Shown here one piece after another: positions 10,136-21,769 of a DNA stretch of 64,000 nucleotides. The translations under genes were made by a program, and so were the position numbers. The number at the start of each line of letters is the position of its first letter. Position 1 is the first letter of the stretch. The notes beneath the pieces are model-generated. The model saw only the letters and a program-made list of their open reading frames with translations. It made no database searches and had not been told where the DNA came from. Source of the DNA: Engraulis encrasicolus (lineage: Eukaryota > Chordata > Actinopteri > Clupeiformes > Engraulidae); contig NC_085857.1 in NCBI RefSeq assembly GCF_034702125.1, positions 58,922,567 through 58,986,566 of the forward strand, given 5' to 3'.

Positions 10136-10715
10136 TAGAGAAAAAAGTAAAAAATAAAAATAAAAAAAAATGTAAAAACTTAACCTGAATGCGGTCATTA
10201 GCCTATGCTTCACAACAATGCCACACAACTCAATAATGGATGGGTTAAGAGATTGTTTTGTCCATATCAAATTTGCAGATGCTTGTTTCGTTATGACTGT
10301 TGCACCGCACGTCTATCAACTGTGAAGGTCAACGCGATGCAGACGACAGTGCAAGGGGAAAAACACAAGTCAATCGCGACTCGTTGCTCTGCTTTTATTT
10401 GTGTTTGGTTTTACAGTCTCATCAGGAAAGCTTTGGTCGTTCTCTCTGGTCAGCCGACAACACCACTAGAAACTAAAGAAATGAAGGGTGATTTGACGAA
10501 CAACCTGTAGGCTAAGTTTTGGATGCTGTCATCAGCCAATCAATGGTCATCTGTGTGTGCCCGAGAAAGCGGCGCCTTTGACAAGCGGTGCCTTTGACGA
10601 TATGCCTCGCAACGATGCAACAACACAGAATAATGGTTAGGGCAAGAGATTGTCTTGTTCATATAAAATCACTAAGAGTTTTACCCTTGGCACGAAATGA
10701 ATGCCAATCGGACTT
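10136..10715. other. Unassigned interior, probably of the element starting at 10054
   Basis: A loosely repeated phrase occurs twice: CAACAATGCCACACAACTCAATAATGG near 10213 and a similar sequence near 10612. No gene is recognised. Confidence 0.35.
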
Positions 10716-11589
10716 TTAACTCATTGGCTGCCAGCCATTTTCATAAAAGAGTACCTCGGAGTGCCAGAGATTTTTCAGCATTTTGGGCGTTTTTTGGAGG
10801 CTCACAGAAAATTGAGTTCTGTGTCTATGTCAACACCATACCTATCAAAACACAGATTAGACGCTCATCTGTCATCAGAAAAAAAACAGTGTCTCTCTAC
10901 CCCTTTCCGTTCTTTCATAATCATCTGTTGAAATTAAGTGGAATTCGCCAAAATGCTGCTTTCTAGCCAAAAAGCTGAGAAAACGCCATTTGAAGTAGAA
11001 CTATAACTGCAAACGTTTTTGCCCATAATGGCATCGTCCTAACAACTCAGATCAGATGCTATTACAGAGTCTTCTGTCATCTGTAGCCTGAACAAAAGAT
11101 CGTTTGTATGATCTTTTCAACCTAATATACTGAAATATAACGGGGGTGGACTCGAAAACAAGGGTGTTTTGGTTTAGTTGCTGGCGCGCAGAATGGATCA
11201 TGACAGCAGGTGCCCCTAACTCTGGGAACTCCCTCCCTCTCCTTCTCCCTCTGATTGTGCTCTCCCCTCGTTGGAGAACGAATCACAGCTGGTTTATTTC
11301 CTAGTACCGTGTTAACTTGTGTCTTTGTGGGGGAGGCAGGCAGGCAGGCAGGCAGGCAGCTCCGCTTAGCATAGCTTACTGCAGCTTCTTTGGCAGAGCG
11401 GACAATTTGCAGATTGATTACTGTCATCATGGTTCTGCTATAGTGATCTTGTCATATATTGTTCAATGAATTTTCTTTTGATAAAGTACTGATCACATAT
11501 CCAACATTTCACAAGCCGATTGGAGTGGTGAAGGCTAGCTGGTCTGAGGCTAAGTGCAATGTTTTCTCATGTGAGCTGGTGTAGGGGTA

Positions 11590-11725
11590 ATCCCACATCT
11601 ATTGGACATGAGGAATATTCTTCCTCACGCAAGGGCACTAAAATATGTAGGTAAAACTACATTTATTGGACGCGAGGAGTATTCTTCCTCACAAACGGGC
11701 ACCAAAATATGTAGGGTCAACTACA
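11590..11725. repeat. 64-bp direct repeat with GAGGAATATTCTTCCTC hairpin
   Basis: ATTGGACATGAGGAATATTCTTCCTCACGCAAGGGCACTAAAATATGTAGG-like sequence near 11601 is repeated at 11665. The GAGGAATATTCTTCCTC core is self-complementary. Confidence 0.7.
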
Positions 11726-12207
11726 ATTAATGGGTACGACGTTAAATGTAAGGGAAGTACAGTAATGTAATTATAATTACATTAATAAGTATACAATTCT
11801 TATACAGTTCCAAATATGTAATGTGTTATTACTATATGTGAGGAATAAGAGTATAAGAAATGATGCATGAAGAGTGTGTTAAACTCTTCACGCTGGGTAT
11901 CAATAATGTGTAGGTGTGCACTTATGGAATTGTCAATTGCCTAATTAATGATTGCATAAAACACGGCTCATGACCGTCTCATAAAATCATGACCATTATT
12001 GACAAATAATCTGAAGGTTTTGTGTGAATTCTTTTCTGGTTGACTTCGTAGAAATTGTTCAAATAAGACAAACACAGTTCACCACAATGTACATTTATTG
12101 TAAAAGCATCATCCGGTCATAACACTGATACAGTCAATGTGACTTGCAGGGCATAAGAACGTAGGTAAAATATACAATATATACACGGGGTATGAGAGGA
12201 TGCGCTA

Positions 12208-12350
12208 TATGTGTGTGTGTGTGTGTACGCTATGCGAGAGAGAGAAAGAGAGAGAGGAGGGGCGAGTGGCGAGCGCTTTCTGTGAGCGCCGCGCACCTCT
12301 ATTACCGCGTGTGCCGAGCGGTGGGAGGAGAGAGAGAGAGAGATGTATGT
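12208..12350. repeat. GT and GA simple-sequence tracts
   Basis: Short (GT)n at about 12209-12226, (GAGA) at about 12235-12256, and GAGAGA again near 12330-12342. Open frames here are by-products of the repeats. Confidence 0.75.
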
Positions 12351-15064
12351 TCTATGAACTATGGCTCAAATGATTCTGCGCAGCGCTGCGCGCAGGACCG
12401 AAATATGAGATACGAGGAGGGGCGTTAAGCTTTCGGCTGATGAAGCGGGAACTTATCTTCAAGATAGAATTCAAGCTAATCAGAGAATACTGTCCTTTGT
12501 CTAAAGGCTTTACAGTATGTGTGGGGGGGAGGGAAAAGGGAGCGCTTGGCGCGCTTTTCCGACAATAGCTTACGTCCTCAACTCGATAACTCTATGGGTT
12601 AAAACACGGGTACGTGTATCTCTGTGAGTGGATAATTTACATGTGGGTGCAAGTATGCCAATCCTGCAACTACAGTAAACTAAGAATAGCGTGTGGCTAT
12701 TTGTGGTGATGAGAGGGGAGAAAGAGAGAAAGAAAAGAAAGAACAGATAGAACAAAATAACCCAAAATAAAATATATCACACTCTACAAGTGTGGATATT
12801 TAAACACAACTCCTCAAAGCTATGTAACAGTTCTAACTGCGTATATATGCCCAATTTCAGTGCTTACTGCATTATCCTTGGTAGGAGGAGAGAAATCCTT
12901 TGATCTCTCGGGCGAGGTGGGTGTGTGCGTCTTCGTGCGCACGAGGTCCTTTTGTTCTCCAAGCTCGCAGGTCCTGTTTGTGGGCCCAAGCCGTTCCGGG
13001 GCACGAGGTTGCAATGTGTCCACAGAAGTCTTGCTTCGTTGTACGGGGAAAGGAAAAGGGTATTTCGTTGTGTAATCCGATTGTCTTTGCGGTGCCGTCC
13101 TGCGAAGGTCCAGTGGAAAGGCGGGGGGCACGTAGGTCCGTTCCACGCGTAATAACTATACCGGCTGTCCACACTCTCTTGGGGGACAGACCATCAGGCT
13201 CAGCCGAGTCTTCGTAGACTCTAGGCGAGGTCCTTGATTTCGGTACTAGTAAAAGATTAACAATTGTCCGTACAAAAGTTATCCTATAGCGCGTGAGTTC
13301 CTCGTGGGTCCTGACTCACTGCTCTCCTAGCAGTGTCCGCAAAAGTCAAATGCAATACAAACGAAAACCGGTTGAAGGAAGAAATATATCGACTGTAGTG
13401 TTAACCTGGCCAAGATAACTTACAGTTTCAATAATTTCTAAAATAGACGTCCCTCTAAGGAGACGTGTCCTGGCACGTCTCACATCTCGATGTAGGAAGT
13501 CGGGCGTCTGGCCTAGGGCGTCAGGCTTAGGGGAAAAAGGGGTGATGCATACCTTTACCTGGGCTTTATACATACAAATGGTGTCCTCATCTTACAAAAT
13601 GGCAGGCATTCGTAAAATGAGGGGAAATGAATTAAACTTTAGGGGTAATAACGCCTACAGCTGAAAGCATCTGACCAGACACAAAGGCTACTCTGTTCCA
13701 AGAATCTGCAACCCCCCCTGTCTTTTTTGATGATACAGTAAGCTGATCATACTATACAGATCCATAAAAAATAACTGTAGAATGAGTAAAAATAGTTGAC
13801 TTACCAAGGCTCCTTTATTTAGGCTTAGTTGTAAGTTGTTAGCGATTTCGTGCTAGCTAGCTAGCTAGCGTAGCAAACTTTATAGCCAAACATTTCCCAA
13901 CTGAGGTGACACATCACCACTAGTCCCGTGCATTCTCCTGTTAGATGATATTTTGTAAGCATCATCCTGATGTTGTGTAGGCTGATCACATTATCCAAAA
14001 TGAAAGGTTGCCACACAGATCATCTCATGGTGTATTTTGGGCAAGCTAGGTACAATGCCTTCTAGCTAGATAGCAACAGGGGGTTGTATTTTGGTCATGA
14101 GAGGAAGGTTTTTTTTGGTCAGGCTCTGACACTAAAATCAGTAGCCTACCTGTGTTAAAATCAGAGGGCAAGAAAGTAGACTACTGTCACAGGTGCTTTA
14201 CTTTCAAAAATGATTTTGCTATGCTACTTTTGAGATTATATTATAATAGTAAAAAGGGGTGTTTTTGTCATGACATGTCCTCTTGTTCTGAACTAAAGCC
14301 CTGCCTTGACTGTTCCTAAGGACACTTCTGCCACCTACAGGAACAGTTAGAAAATGCCTAGAGGCTTGAAATTTATACAGAAGATAGGTCAGACCAGGGC
14401 CGGTTCTGGCTTATTTGGTGCCCTAGGCGAGTTTGAGTTCTGGCGCCCCCACTGTGTGGTGTGTTGGATGTGATGGTGGTGGGGCCCCCAACCCCAGATG
14501 AGAGGGAGGTTATCAATGTGTTTGAATTGTAATATGAAATTGAAATGCCAGGAGAGTGATACAGTACATTTGCATGTAAAATGCATGTGTAGACAATAGG
14601 CCTACCAAGGAGGTCTGCATTGATAGCCTATCTACACTACAGCATCACAAAGCATGGCAGCATAACAATTTTAATAAGCTACACATTTGTGCTGTCTATG
14701 ATTCCAAACCAATTTCATTTCTGGACTGGAAATAGTGGTGCATTTGTGAGTAGGAGAATGAGAAGGGGGCTGTCTATGTGTTTGAACTGGAGGGACAGGG
14801 TGAGAGAAAGGGAGAAGAGCTGTCACGCTATTGAATTTCATAATATACAAAATATAGTAAATAGCCTCCCTTGTCTGCAATACTACATCACTCAGCATGA
14901 AAACATGCTGTGCATGGTTCTGTTACATGATTCATATAGGCTATGTCATTCTGGTCTGGAAACAATGTTTTTTTTAAGCTTACAACAAGCAGGTAATTCA
15001 TGTGGATGGAAGGAGATATGGCAGCTAAAATTGTTTTAAACATTGCACCAGTCTTACTTTACAT

Positions 15065-16513
15065 TAGCCTAGCAAGCCAGACCCGTACAGCAAATAGCTG
15101 TACAGGGGTCTAGGGGAGCTGGGAGAGAGTGTGGGCGGTTGCTTCAGCACTCAACGTCACGCAATAGGATGGTGGAACAACAAATCCCCACACACTTCTG
15201 TGTAACGTCACAGCTGTCTTTCACAACGTACACGCGACACGCCCCTCTGTAGGTGCAGCGGCAACTTCGAGCCGTCGTAGCAGTGAATTCGTGTGATGAC
15301 CACAGCCACAAACAAGTTTCCTAATAAATCGTGTTTTCACTTATACAGTTCAAAAATGCATCGTTTTCAACCACATGGCCCTCCTTGATCAATCAGCGAA
15401 ATGTCGAGCAATGTGGGGCTTGTTAAATGGTTATATTTATGATTGTTGTCAACATGGCATGTTCGGTGTTAGCTAGCTAGCTGTATACCCATAACTAATA
15501 CATGGCTAGCCGCTAGCTCGGTAGACTAGGTGTCATTCTCATCTATTTAGTGAGCGACTTACAGACTTTCAAAGTTCCCAAATGTCTCGTTTTTAATGAC
15601 ATGGATCTTATTAGAATTTGGGGCAGGCATATAATACAAGGCTGGATACCTAGCTCTGTTATTGACGACAGGTTAGCTAGCCACTAGCGAGGGCCTCTTT
15701 GTAGGTGAAGCGGCAACTTCCAGCCGTCGTAGCAGTGAAAGCGTGTGATGACCACAGCCACAAACAAGTTTCCTAATAAATCGTGTTTTCACTTATACAG
15801 TTCAAAAATGCCTCGTTTTCAACCACATGGCCCTCTTTGATCAATCAGCGAAATGTTGAGCAATTTGGGGCTTGTTAAATGGTTATATTTATGATTGTTG
15901 TCAACATGGCATGTTCGGTGTTAGCTAGCTAGCTGTATACCCATAACTTTCCCTGATTGTCGCTCCCAACGCAGGACGCTCCCCGGTCAGCTCGCTCCCA
16001 CTAGCCAGACTATCGATCCCATCTATTTAGTAAGCTACTCAAAGACTTTCAAAGCTCCCAAATGTCTCGTTTTTAATGGCATGTGTCTTATTAGAAATTG
16101 GGGCCGCAATTTCATTCTACACCTACAGTAGTGTGACTGGTTCTGTAAAATGCTCAACTTAGCTTACCGAGCTAGTTTAAAACATCGAATGATCAAATGG
16201 TAATGTGTTGAGATCTATTTGTGTCCGATAAGTTCATGGTGTATTATTACATCAATCCATGTCAGTCACGAAATGTATTATCATCCAGGCTTTTTAAATT
16301 AAGTAAACACTTTCGTGCTGTACGTAGCACGGACGGACACCATGCTTCTTCTTAGAAAGTTTCCTGTTTACTAGGTAGCCCGGCCCCCCTCGCGATTTGA
16401 TTGGCCCTGTCATCGGATAACTTTCAGCCTCGCAAAACGACCGGGGTCCGCTAGACTGCCCCCGGGAGCAAATTCAATTTGCGGTCGCTAGGGGCGTCTA
16501 GATTTCTAGGCTA
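15065..16513. mobile_element. TIR element with 9-bp TSD ACTTTACAT and subterminal hairpin
   Basis: The start is TAGCCTAGCAAGCCAGACCC and the end TCTAGATTTCTAGGCTA, an imperfect TIR (about 15 of 18). An exact 9-bp TSD, ACTTTACAT, lies at 15056-15064 and 16514-16522. Just inside the left end is a strong hairpin, CAGACCCGTACAGC facing GCTGTACAGGGGTCT. The interior holds a 452-bp tandem duplication (15251 onwards repeated from 15703). The 9-bp TSD points to Mutator-like (MULE) elements, but no transposase is present to confirm this. A related terminus starts at 61564. Confidence 0.85.
15251..16110. repeat. 452-bp internal tandem duplication
   Basis: AGGTGCAGCGGCAACTTC (15251) recurs as AGGTGAAGCGGCAACTTC (15703). 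The copies stay closely similar through the TAGCTAGCTAGCTGTATACC block and on to AAATGTCTCGTTTTTAATG. The right copy lacks or alters a few short pieces. The duplication lies wholly inside the 9-bp-TSD element. Confidence 0.9.
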
Positions 16514-17281
16514 ACTTTACATTGCTTGTCAACCTAAGCAAGTATTATCAGGTGGGTGTTAGTGAGTAGTGAGTAGGCTACTAACAGCTACTTTACTGGA
16601 TTTCATTGCTTGGCATACTTGGCTAATGTTAGCATGCTAACTAGCAATTTCTCAGATCAAAAACAAAGCTCTTTTTCTCTCTAATTCCAAATAGTAACCT
16701 CATAACTATTAGGCTCTCCATAATCACAAACGGTTGCTGATTAAATCACATAGTTCCAAAACACCCTCTGCAACTCCTGCATCATGCAATGAGTGGTTTA
16801 ATGAGAACATAACAATTCTCCATCCAGCAGAGCACTGCTGTTTGCGCTTGCCCCCTCTGTCTCTCCAGTGAGTCTCCAAATTCAAAATAGATCACACGCT
16901 GTCACTCGTCCCGCCCCCTTTCTCAGAACTGTCTGTTTATTGGTTCACAAACTTCCCAGAGACAGTTGGAAGCGATATTACTATTGGCTGAGGGGCGCTT
17001 TGCCGTGAGGAGCGCTTTCGCCACGCTTTGTTGATTGCGACTTCATAAAAAAACTTCATATCGCAAAATTATGCATCGGAGAGCGCCATTTCGGCGCTCC
17101 TTCTTCACATGGCGCTCTAGGCGACCGCCTAGCCGGCCTATGCTTAAAACCGGCCCTGGGTCAGACCGTCCTCGAGGTCTGGCTGTAAAAAAAAGCAATT
17201 ATCGGTGAACGACGTCGAAGGCAGGGGGCGTCACTATTCGAAATGACGTCATAGCGACGTCGAAGGCAGCCAATGAGTTAA

Positions 17282-17912
17282 TGTCAACGTGGTCCTGATA
17301 GGCAGCGCATGGGTTTGAAGTGCAAATCGTCAATCTGCCTTTGGTCACATTCGGTTTCTACAGTCCAACGGAAAACTTTGGATGCATAAAATGAACGGCG
17401 ATTTGGCGAGACGGCTGCTGGTTAGATATTGCTGTCAACTAAGCATTTTGCAAAATCTGTGCATTGCACAATAGGTTGCCTATCTCTGGACTGGTTGCCT
17501 GGCTGGCGCAGACTAATGCTCTGAGTGTAGGCTATGTTGTGTCGCACTTTAAACAGGCGGGCCCAGGCGGCTGTAGCCTGTAGGTGCCTATTGGCGCTTG
17601 ACAGGTGAAGTGAGTAAAGAAGGGAAAAGGATATGAGTAGCCATCGGTGGTCTTATATCATGGAAATTCCATGAAAATTATATTGTGAAATTTGTTCTTT
17701 TTTAAAAAGCCTCAGACTTTGTCTCGGCGAAGGTAATAAGTTGGGACGGGGATCAGTGAGATGTATTAAACATACAAATAAGATATGACAACAAAGAAGA
17801 ATATTTCAAAATGAATTATACTGATGGACAATATGAGTGTGCAGGTATTAGACCATCACAGAGAGGCTGAGTCACTCACAATTAAACATGCAGAGGGAAT
17901 AATTACCAGAGT
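17282..17912. other. Unassigned intronic DNA
   Basis: No gene or clear repeat boundary. It may be the continuation of the sequence interrupted at 10715, since GCAGACG/GGACTTTGGATG-like words occur on both sides. Confidence 0.35.
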
Positions 17913-18419
17913 TATTACCAGTCCCCCCAGGAAATCGCGATGTTGCGATCGCGTCGTTTTTCGCAACTTCAATGATTTCCCGCGAATTCTGCGCGAGAGC
18001 GCAACTTTAACCAATCACCGCGATTTCCCGCAACTTTGAACACTTTGAACCAATCCATGTTGCGCTGACTTCACTGACGTCGACAACTTCCTTTCAAAAA
18101 GGATAATACAATAAAAAATACAATAAAAAAGTAACCTAGCAATCAGTCCCAGCACTTTACTATGCATGTACAAAGTTGTCGGTGAGGGGAAAAAAACTAA
18201 TAAATACGAATGTAGGAAACGCCATGTTCTCATTGCGCGTCTGCTCGCATGGTCACAGGAGGGAAAATGTATGACTACTAGTCTGGCATAACCAATAGGC
18301 CTACATTTTTTAAATGTGGTAGGCCTACATAAATATATAGCCTAATTAACACTTCATGACAGTCATCTAGGCTACATTACGCCAAGTATAGGGCTCCTAC
18401 AACAAGATGTGTTTTCTTT

Positions 18420-18620
18420 TTTCTAAAGCGGTCCACCTGCTGGACTACTTTGGTGTTTGACTTGTGCGCATACAGAAGGCAACATTTTCCCTCCGAATTG
18501 AGATGCGCAAATGCCTTGTCCACAACAAAGCAGTAATTTCCATCCTTCATTGTGAATGCTGCGTGCGTGCCTGGCCGATATAGTAATCTCTTTCGCGCAA
18601 ATTGGGCTATGGCTGGAATC
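18420..18620 (-). pseudogene. Unrecognised open stretch inside the hAT-like element
   Basis: On the - strand a frame of about 60 codons reads through TMKDGNYCFVVDKAFAHLN and then CCLLYAHKSN before ending near 18420. Codon usage looks coding-like and it lies opposite a longer open frame. I do not recognise the family. It may be part of the same decayed transposase or a captured host exon. Confidence 0.2.
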
Positions 18621-19194
18621 AGGGTTCACGTTAGCCGGCTGTGGCCGGACATTGGCCGTTTGCATGCATGAATGACCGGCAAAATAAAATGTGGCCGGAC
18701 AAAATGTCGACAAAAATGACTGCAATCAGTCAGTAAATAATATTAGCTCATTTTAAATAGGCCTACTTAACGTTACAAAAGACCAGTAGGTAGGCCTAAT
18801 ATGAAACTGAACAAAACTGAAAATATTTGTGAATAGCCTGTAAATGAACTTGTCATAAGCAGCACGCAATATTGCTTGCGCTCTCGTCCCCACCGTCGTT
18901 GTCCCCAATCACGTTATGCTTATAATCACTTGACTCACGCTGGCTGCTGTGCTGTCGAGGAACGATTCTGTTTTGTTGTGGGCTATTTTTTACCAATATA
19001 TCAGTGAACACAACAAAGGGCATTGCGTTTGCAAAACCGTTTCATGCCCTTAGAGAAGTCAAGCCTAACAGTTTGGGACTCAATGGCATGCGCAGCATTG
19101 CATCACTTTCACTTTTACCTCTGCTGAAAAATGGTGGTGGATCTCCAAGTAGGCTACAGCCTACAGAGGGTCAAGTTAAACATTCCAGAGAACG

Positions 19195-19506
19195 ATGGAC
19201 TCGCCAGAAGTCCCAGTGAAAGTGCATGCAGGGCTTTATAACTGTTTTCATCACCGGGCAAAACGTGTAGCCCATATGAGCATCGTTGACAGAGCCCTCC
19301 GTTCTGCAGGCGACGTGGTGTTTTATAGCCTAGATAACAATGTCGTCGTCTTTTATATTCACAAGAGCACCAAAATTAATATAATTTCTGAGCATTATTC
19401 AGCAAGCACCCTTCACAAAAGGAAATCTGTGAACTCCATCCTCGTTACATTGAATGATGATCATCAGCCGGACGGCGCGGGAGAACCAAAAAAAAAAAAA
19501 ACCTAG
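19195..19506 (+). pseudogene. Open frame inside the hAT-like element, possible degenerate BED-type finger
   Basis: An open frame of 103 codons with internal order GDVVFYSLDNNVV, then HYSASTLHKRKSV. This loosely recalls the CGGBP1-like BED zinc finger at the N-terminus of some hAT transposases (GGKLFC..C..HLKSKTHTKRK), but the zinc-binding cysteines are absent. The frame ends in a poly-A tract that encodes lysines. If the match is real, this is the first exon of a decayed transposase. If not, it is chance. There is no downstream catalytic (RNase H-like or hATC) domain. Confidence 0.25.
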
Positions 19507-20197
19507 GTTATGCCTTCTTTCGAAAGCGACCCCTCTCTCTGCTTTTATTTGTGTTGCTTTTGACAAGCTTGAAAATTAAACGCCAACACAGGCAGGCTAT
19601 GTGTAGCAGACGACTCACATTAACCAGGATTTCAGTCAGTTCCTGTCGCGCAGCCTCTTCAACTGGGTGGACATGCCCAATTCCGCCCGCCTACTTATAG
19701 TTAATTATGTATCCACTTTTTTTTAAAGTCAGGAATGGATATCGACATGATACAAAGTTTGTATGCTTACAATTTGAAACGGTGATGACATTTAAAACAG
19801 AGTCAAACGGCCATAAACAGCATTGTAATGAAGGGTGTCGTAATGGCAGCATGAAAGAGATGGAACTTTTCACGACGACATTCTGGCTAAAAACTCGCCC
19901 AGGCAGCTTCCCTGCTTTGCCTAAGAACCAAAATTATAATATAAAAATGGAAATAATATAAAAACACCAGAGGACTGGAATGTGGCAGTGTCCTTTACTT
20001 TCAAGCGTGGGGAAGCACATTAAAAATCGCAACAAACATCGCACCTTTCACTTCATGCCGCAACAAAATCGCAACAACACAGTAAGAAGCTCCGCGACTT
20101 TTATCGCGATTTTCTGGAAATCCCCGTGCACCATCTGGCAATTCCGACCGCGATTTTTTGAGAAAATGCCCGCGATTTCCTGGTGGGACTGTATTAC

Positions 20198-21769
20198 ATA
20201 CATTTTTGAATTTCCTTTGGTTTACCAGGATTGAGTGTATATAATACATATTTTTGTCATTAAAATCATTGTACAGGTTCATGACATCGTGAAATATATT
20301 TCTACCATGAAGACTCAAGAGGCAAATGAGCGTTATTAATATTTATTGAACAATAGACATGATACAAAATGCATGAATCCGTTTGGCGAACAATTTACAC
20401 TTGATATAAAATGCATGAATCTGTTTGGCGAAGGTTCCCGTCTTCGCGTTGAACTCCGGGGTAGGACGGCATATCCTCCAGCGGAGATGGAGGCGGGCGT
20501 AGCCTGCCCCCTAACAGACGGGAACCACTGGTGAGGGGGGGGGGGGGGGGGGGGGGGGCTTCAAAGTCGGCTTAACTGGAAAGGAGAGAACAGAATGAGT
20601 GACTGATTTTTAAACAAACGTGAATGTGATCCATTGGCTGAGAGGGAACGATGCATGAGTGATGCGTAACGGGGAAATCCCCAATCTCGCGTTGAGATTG
20701 GTTGACGATCCTGGGCAATGATGACGCATGTATGATCTGTCAAAAGGGAGATTGGATGGTTAGCCTAGTAAGTTTGACAGCCGAGAAATTCGAGTCTCCC
20801 TGGTAGAATTTACGCAAGCTCCCATGTCCGCTGTAGTCTCACTCCAGCACTCCAAGAATTACAGCTATTGAAAATGGACCATATTAAAAATGCTACATGT
20901 GTGCAAATGATAGAGGGGTTTAACATTCTCCTATGCACCCGAGCTCACTTGAAATAGACCCAGAAGAACTGGGAAACTGTCAGTTGCTTACAGAAGTCAG
21001 CAAAAGTTACAGGAGTCAATTATTTTTGAAAATAATAGAGTATTGCATATCCCAGTGATACAGTGAAAATGGACCATCCAACTTAAGTCAGCTACATCAT
21101 GGCATGGGGGTGCAGTAGTGCATTGGTTAAGTTGTTCTCACTCATCTGTAGAGTTAAATACAGTGCTGAATGATATAAATGGGTTTTAAACAGCATGAAA
21201 AGCCACTCATGCATTGTATTTTGAAGGGAGATCTTCAATTACTGCCACATAGTAAGGACAAATTGCATTCTCTACTATGTTTTAATAGTTTAACTCCATC
21301 ATAAGGACCAGCAGGTGATAAAATGGCGGGCTTTTGGTCAAGACCTGTCACACTGTAAGCACTACAGAAAGGAAAACATTGCAAAACATGACAAGGAATA
21401 CACCCTCCATTTAAGCTGGTGAAATCATGTCCAAGATAGGAATTAACACTGTTTTTTATATAAAATCATCTCATCGGTTAATGTATTTAACTGTTAAGTG
21501 TTGTATTTTGGTTTGTTTTTAGTCTTCCTTGGCATTTGCTGCCTTATATTGTCCCCGTCCCAACTCTTTGGAGACGTGTTGTTTTTACATATTCACGAAT
21601 ATCCCCCAAAACAATAATTTTGGTCAGTTTTGATGGCTGATATGTTTTCTTTTTGCCGTTCTCCATCTAATGCAAGAATCAGACGTTTTGAAAATGGCAG
21701 TATTTTGTTATTATTCACAATTTACCTTGTGTCCCAACTTCTGTGGAGTTGGGGTTTGTACTTGAGCAG
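20198..21769. other. Unassigned intronic DNA with a poly-G run
   Basis: A short direct repeat (ATGCATGAATCyGTTTGGCGAA) occurs at about 20369 and 20412. A homopolymer of about 23 G lies at about 20536-20558 and may cause sequencing or assembly error. No genes are recognised. Confidence 0.5.

Larger units (their letters stand above)
14395..17158. mobile_element. hAT element, TIR CAGGGCCGGTT, TSD GGTCAGAC
   Basis: The ends are CAGGGCCGGTT and AACCGGCCCTG. A perfect 8-bp TSD, GGTCAGAC, lies at 14387-14394 and 17159-17166, diagnostic of hAT. Total length is 2764 bp, of which 15065-16513 is a nested insertion, leaving about 1.3 kb of non-coding hAT sequence. Its interior is homologous to the element at 40545-41746 (for example CATCACAAAGCATGGCAG and TAGCATGCTAACTAGC), although the termini differ. 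No transposase is present. Confidence 0.92.
10720..17277. mobile_element. TTAA-flanked element (piggyBac/Kolobok-like) hosting nested insertions
   Basis: The 5' end is CTCATTGGCTGCC and the 3' end is its inverse GGCAGCCAATGAG. Both ends are flanked by TTAA (10716-10719 and 17278-17281). A TTAA duplication is the signature of piggyBac and also of Kolobok transposons, and 13 bp of TIR alone cannot separate the two. The element's own sequence is 10720-14386 plus 17159-17277, because 14395-17158 is a later hAT insertion. No transposase reading frame is seen. The stretch 11140-13600 is denser in CpG and GA tracts than its surroundings and may be a further insertion. Confidence 0.7.
17919..20191. 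mobile_element. hAT-like element with 6-bp TSD TATTAC
   Basis: The termini are CAGTCCCCCCAGGAAATCGCG and the inverse of CAGTCCCACCAGGAAATCGCG (one mismatch). They are flanked by TATTAC at 17913-17918 and 20192-20197. The CAG start with a 6-bp duplication fits the hAT subgroup with short TSDs. Both ends are packed with GCGATTT/TTGCG words (17930-18050 and 20025-20180), plausible transposase-binding repeats. The 2273-bp interior contains two unexplained open stretches, one on each strand, listed separately. Confidence 0.8.

Noticed and set aside
12820..13217. Cluster of overlapping open frames of about 100 codons on both strands
   Set aside because: GC-rich sequence with few stops; no frame has a recognisable domain and both strands are equally open.
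10054..17912. A complete element starting ACCGTATTGGCCCGAATATA
   Set aside because: No inverted partner terminus could be found, so only the left end is reported.
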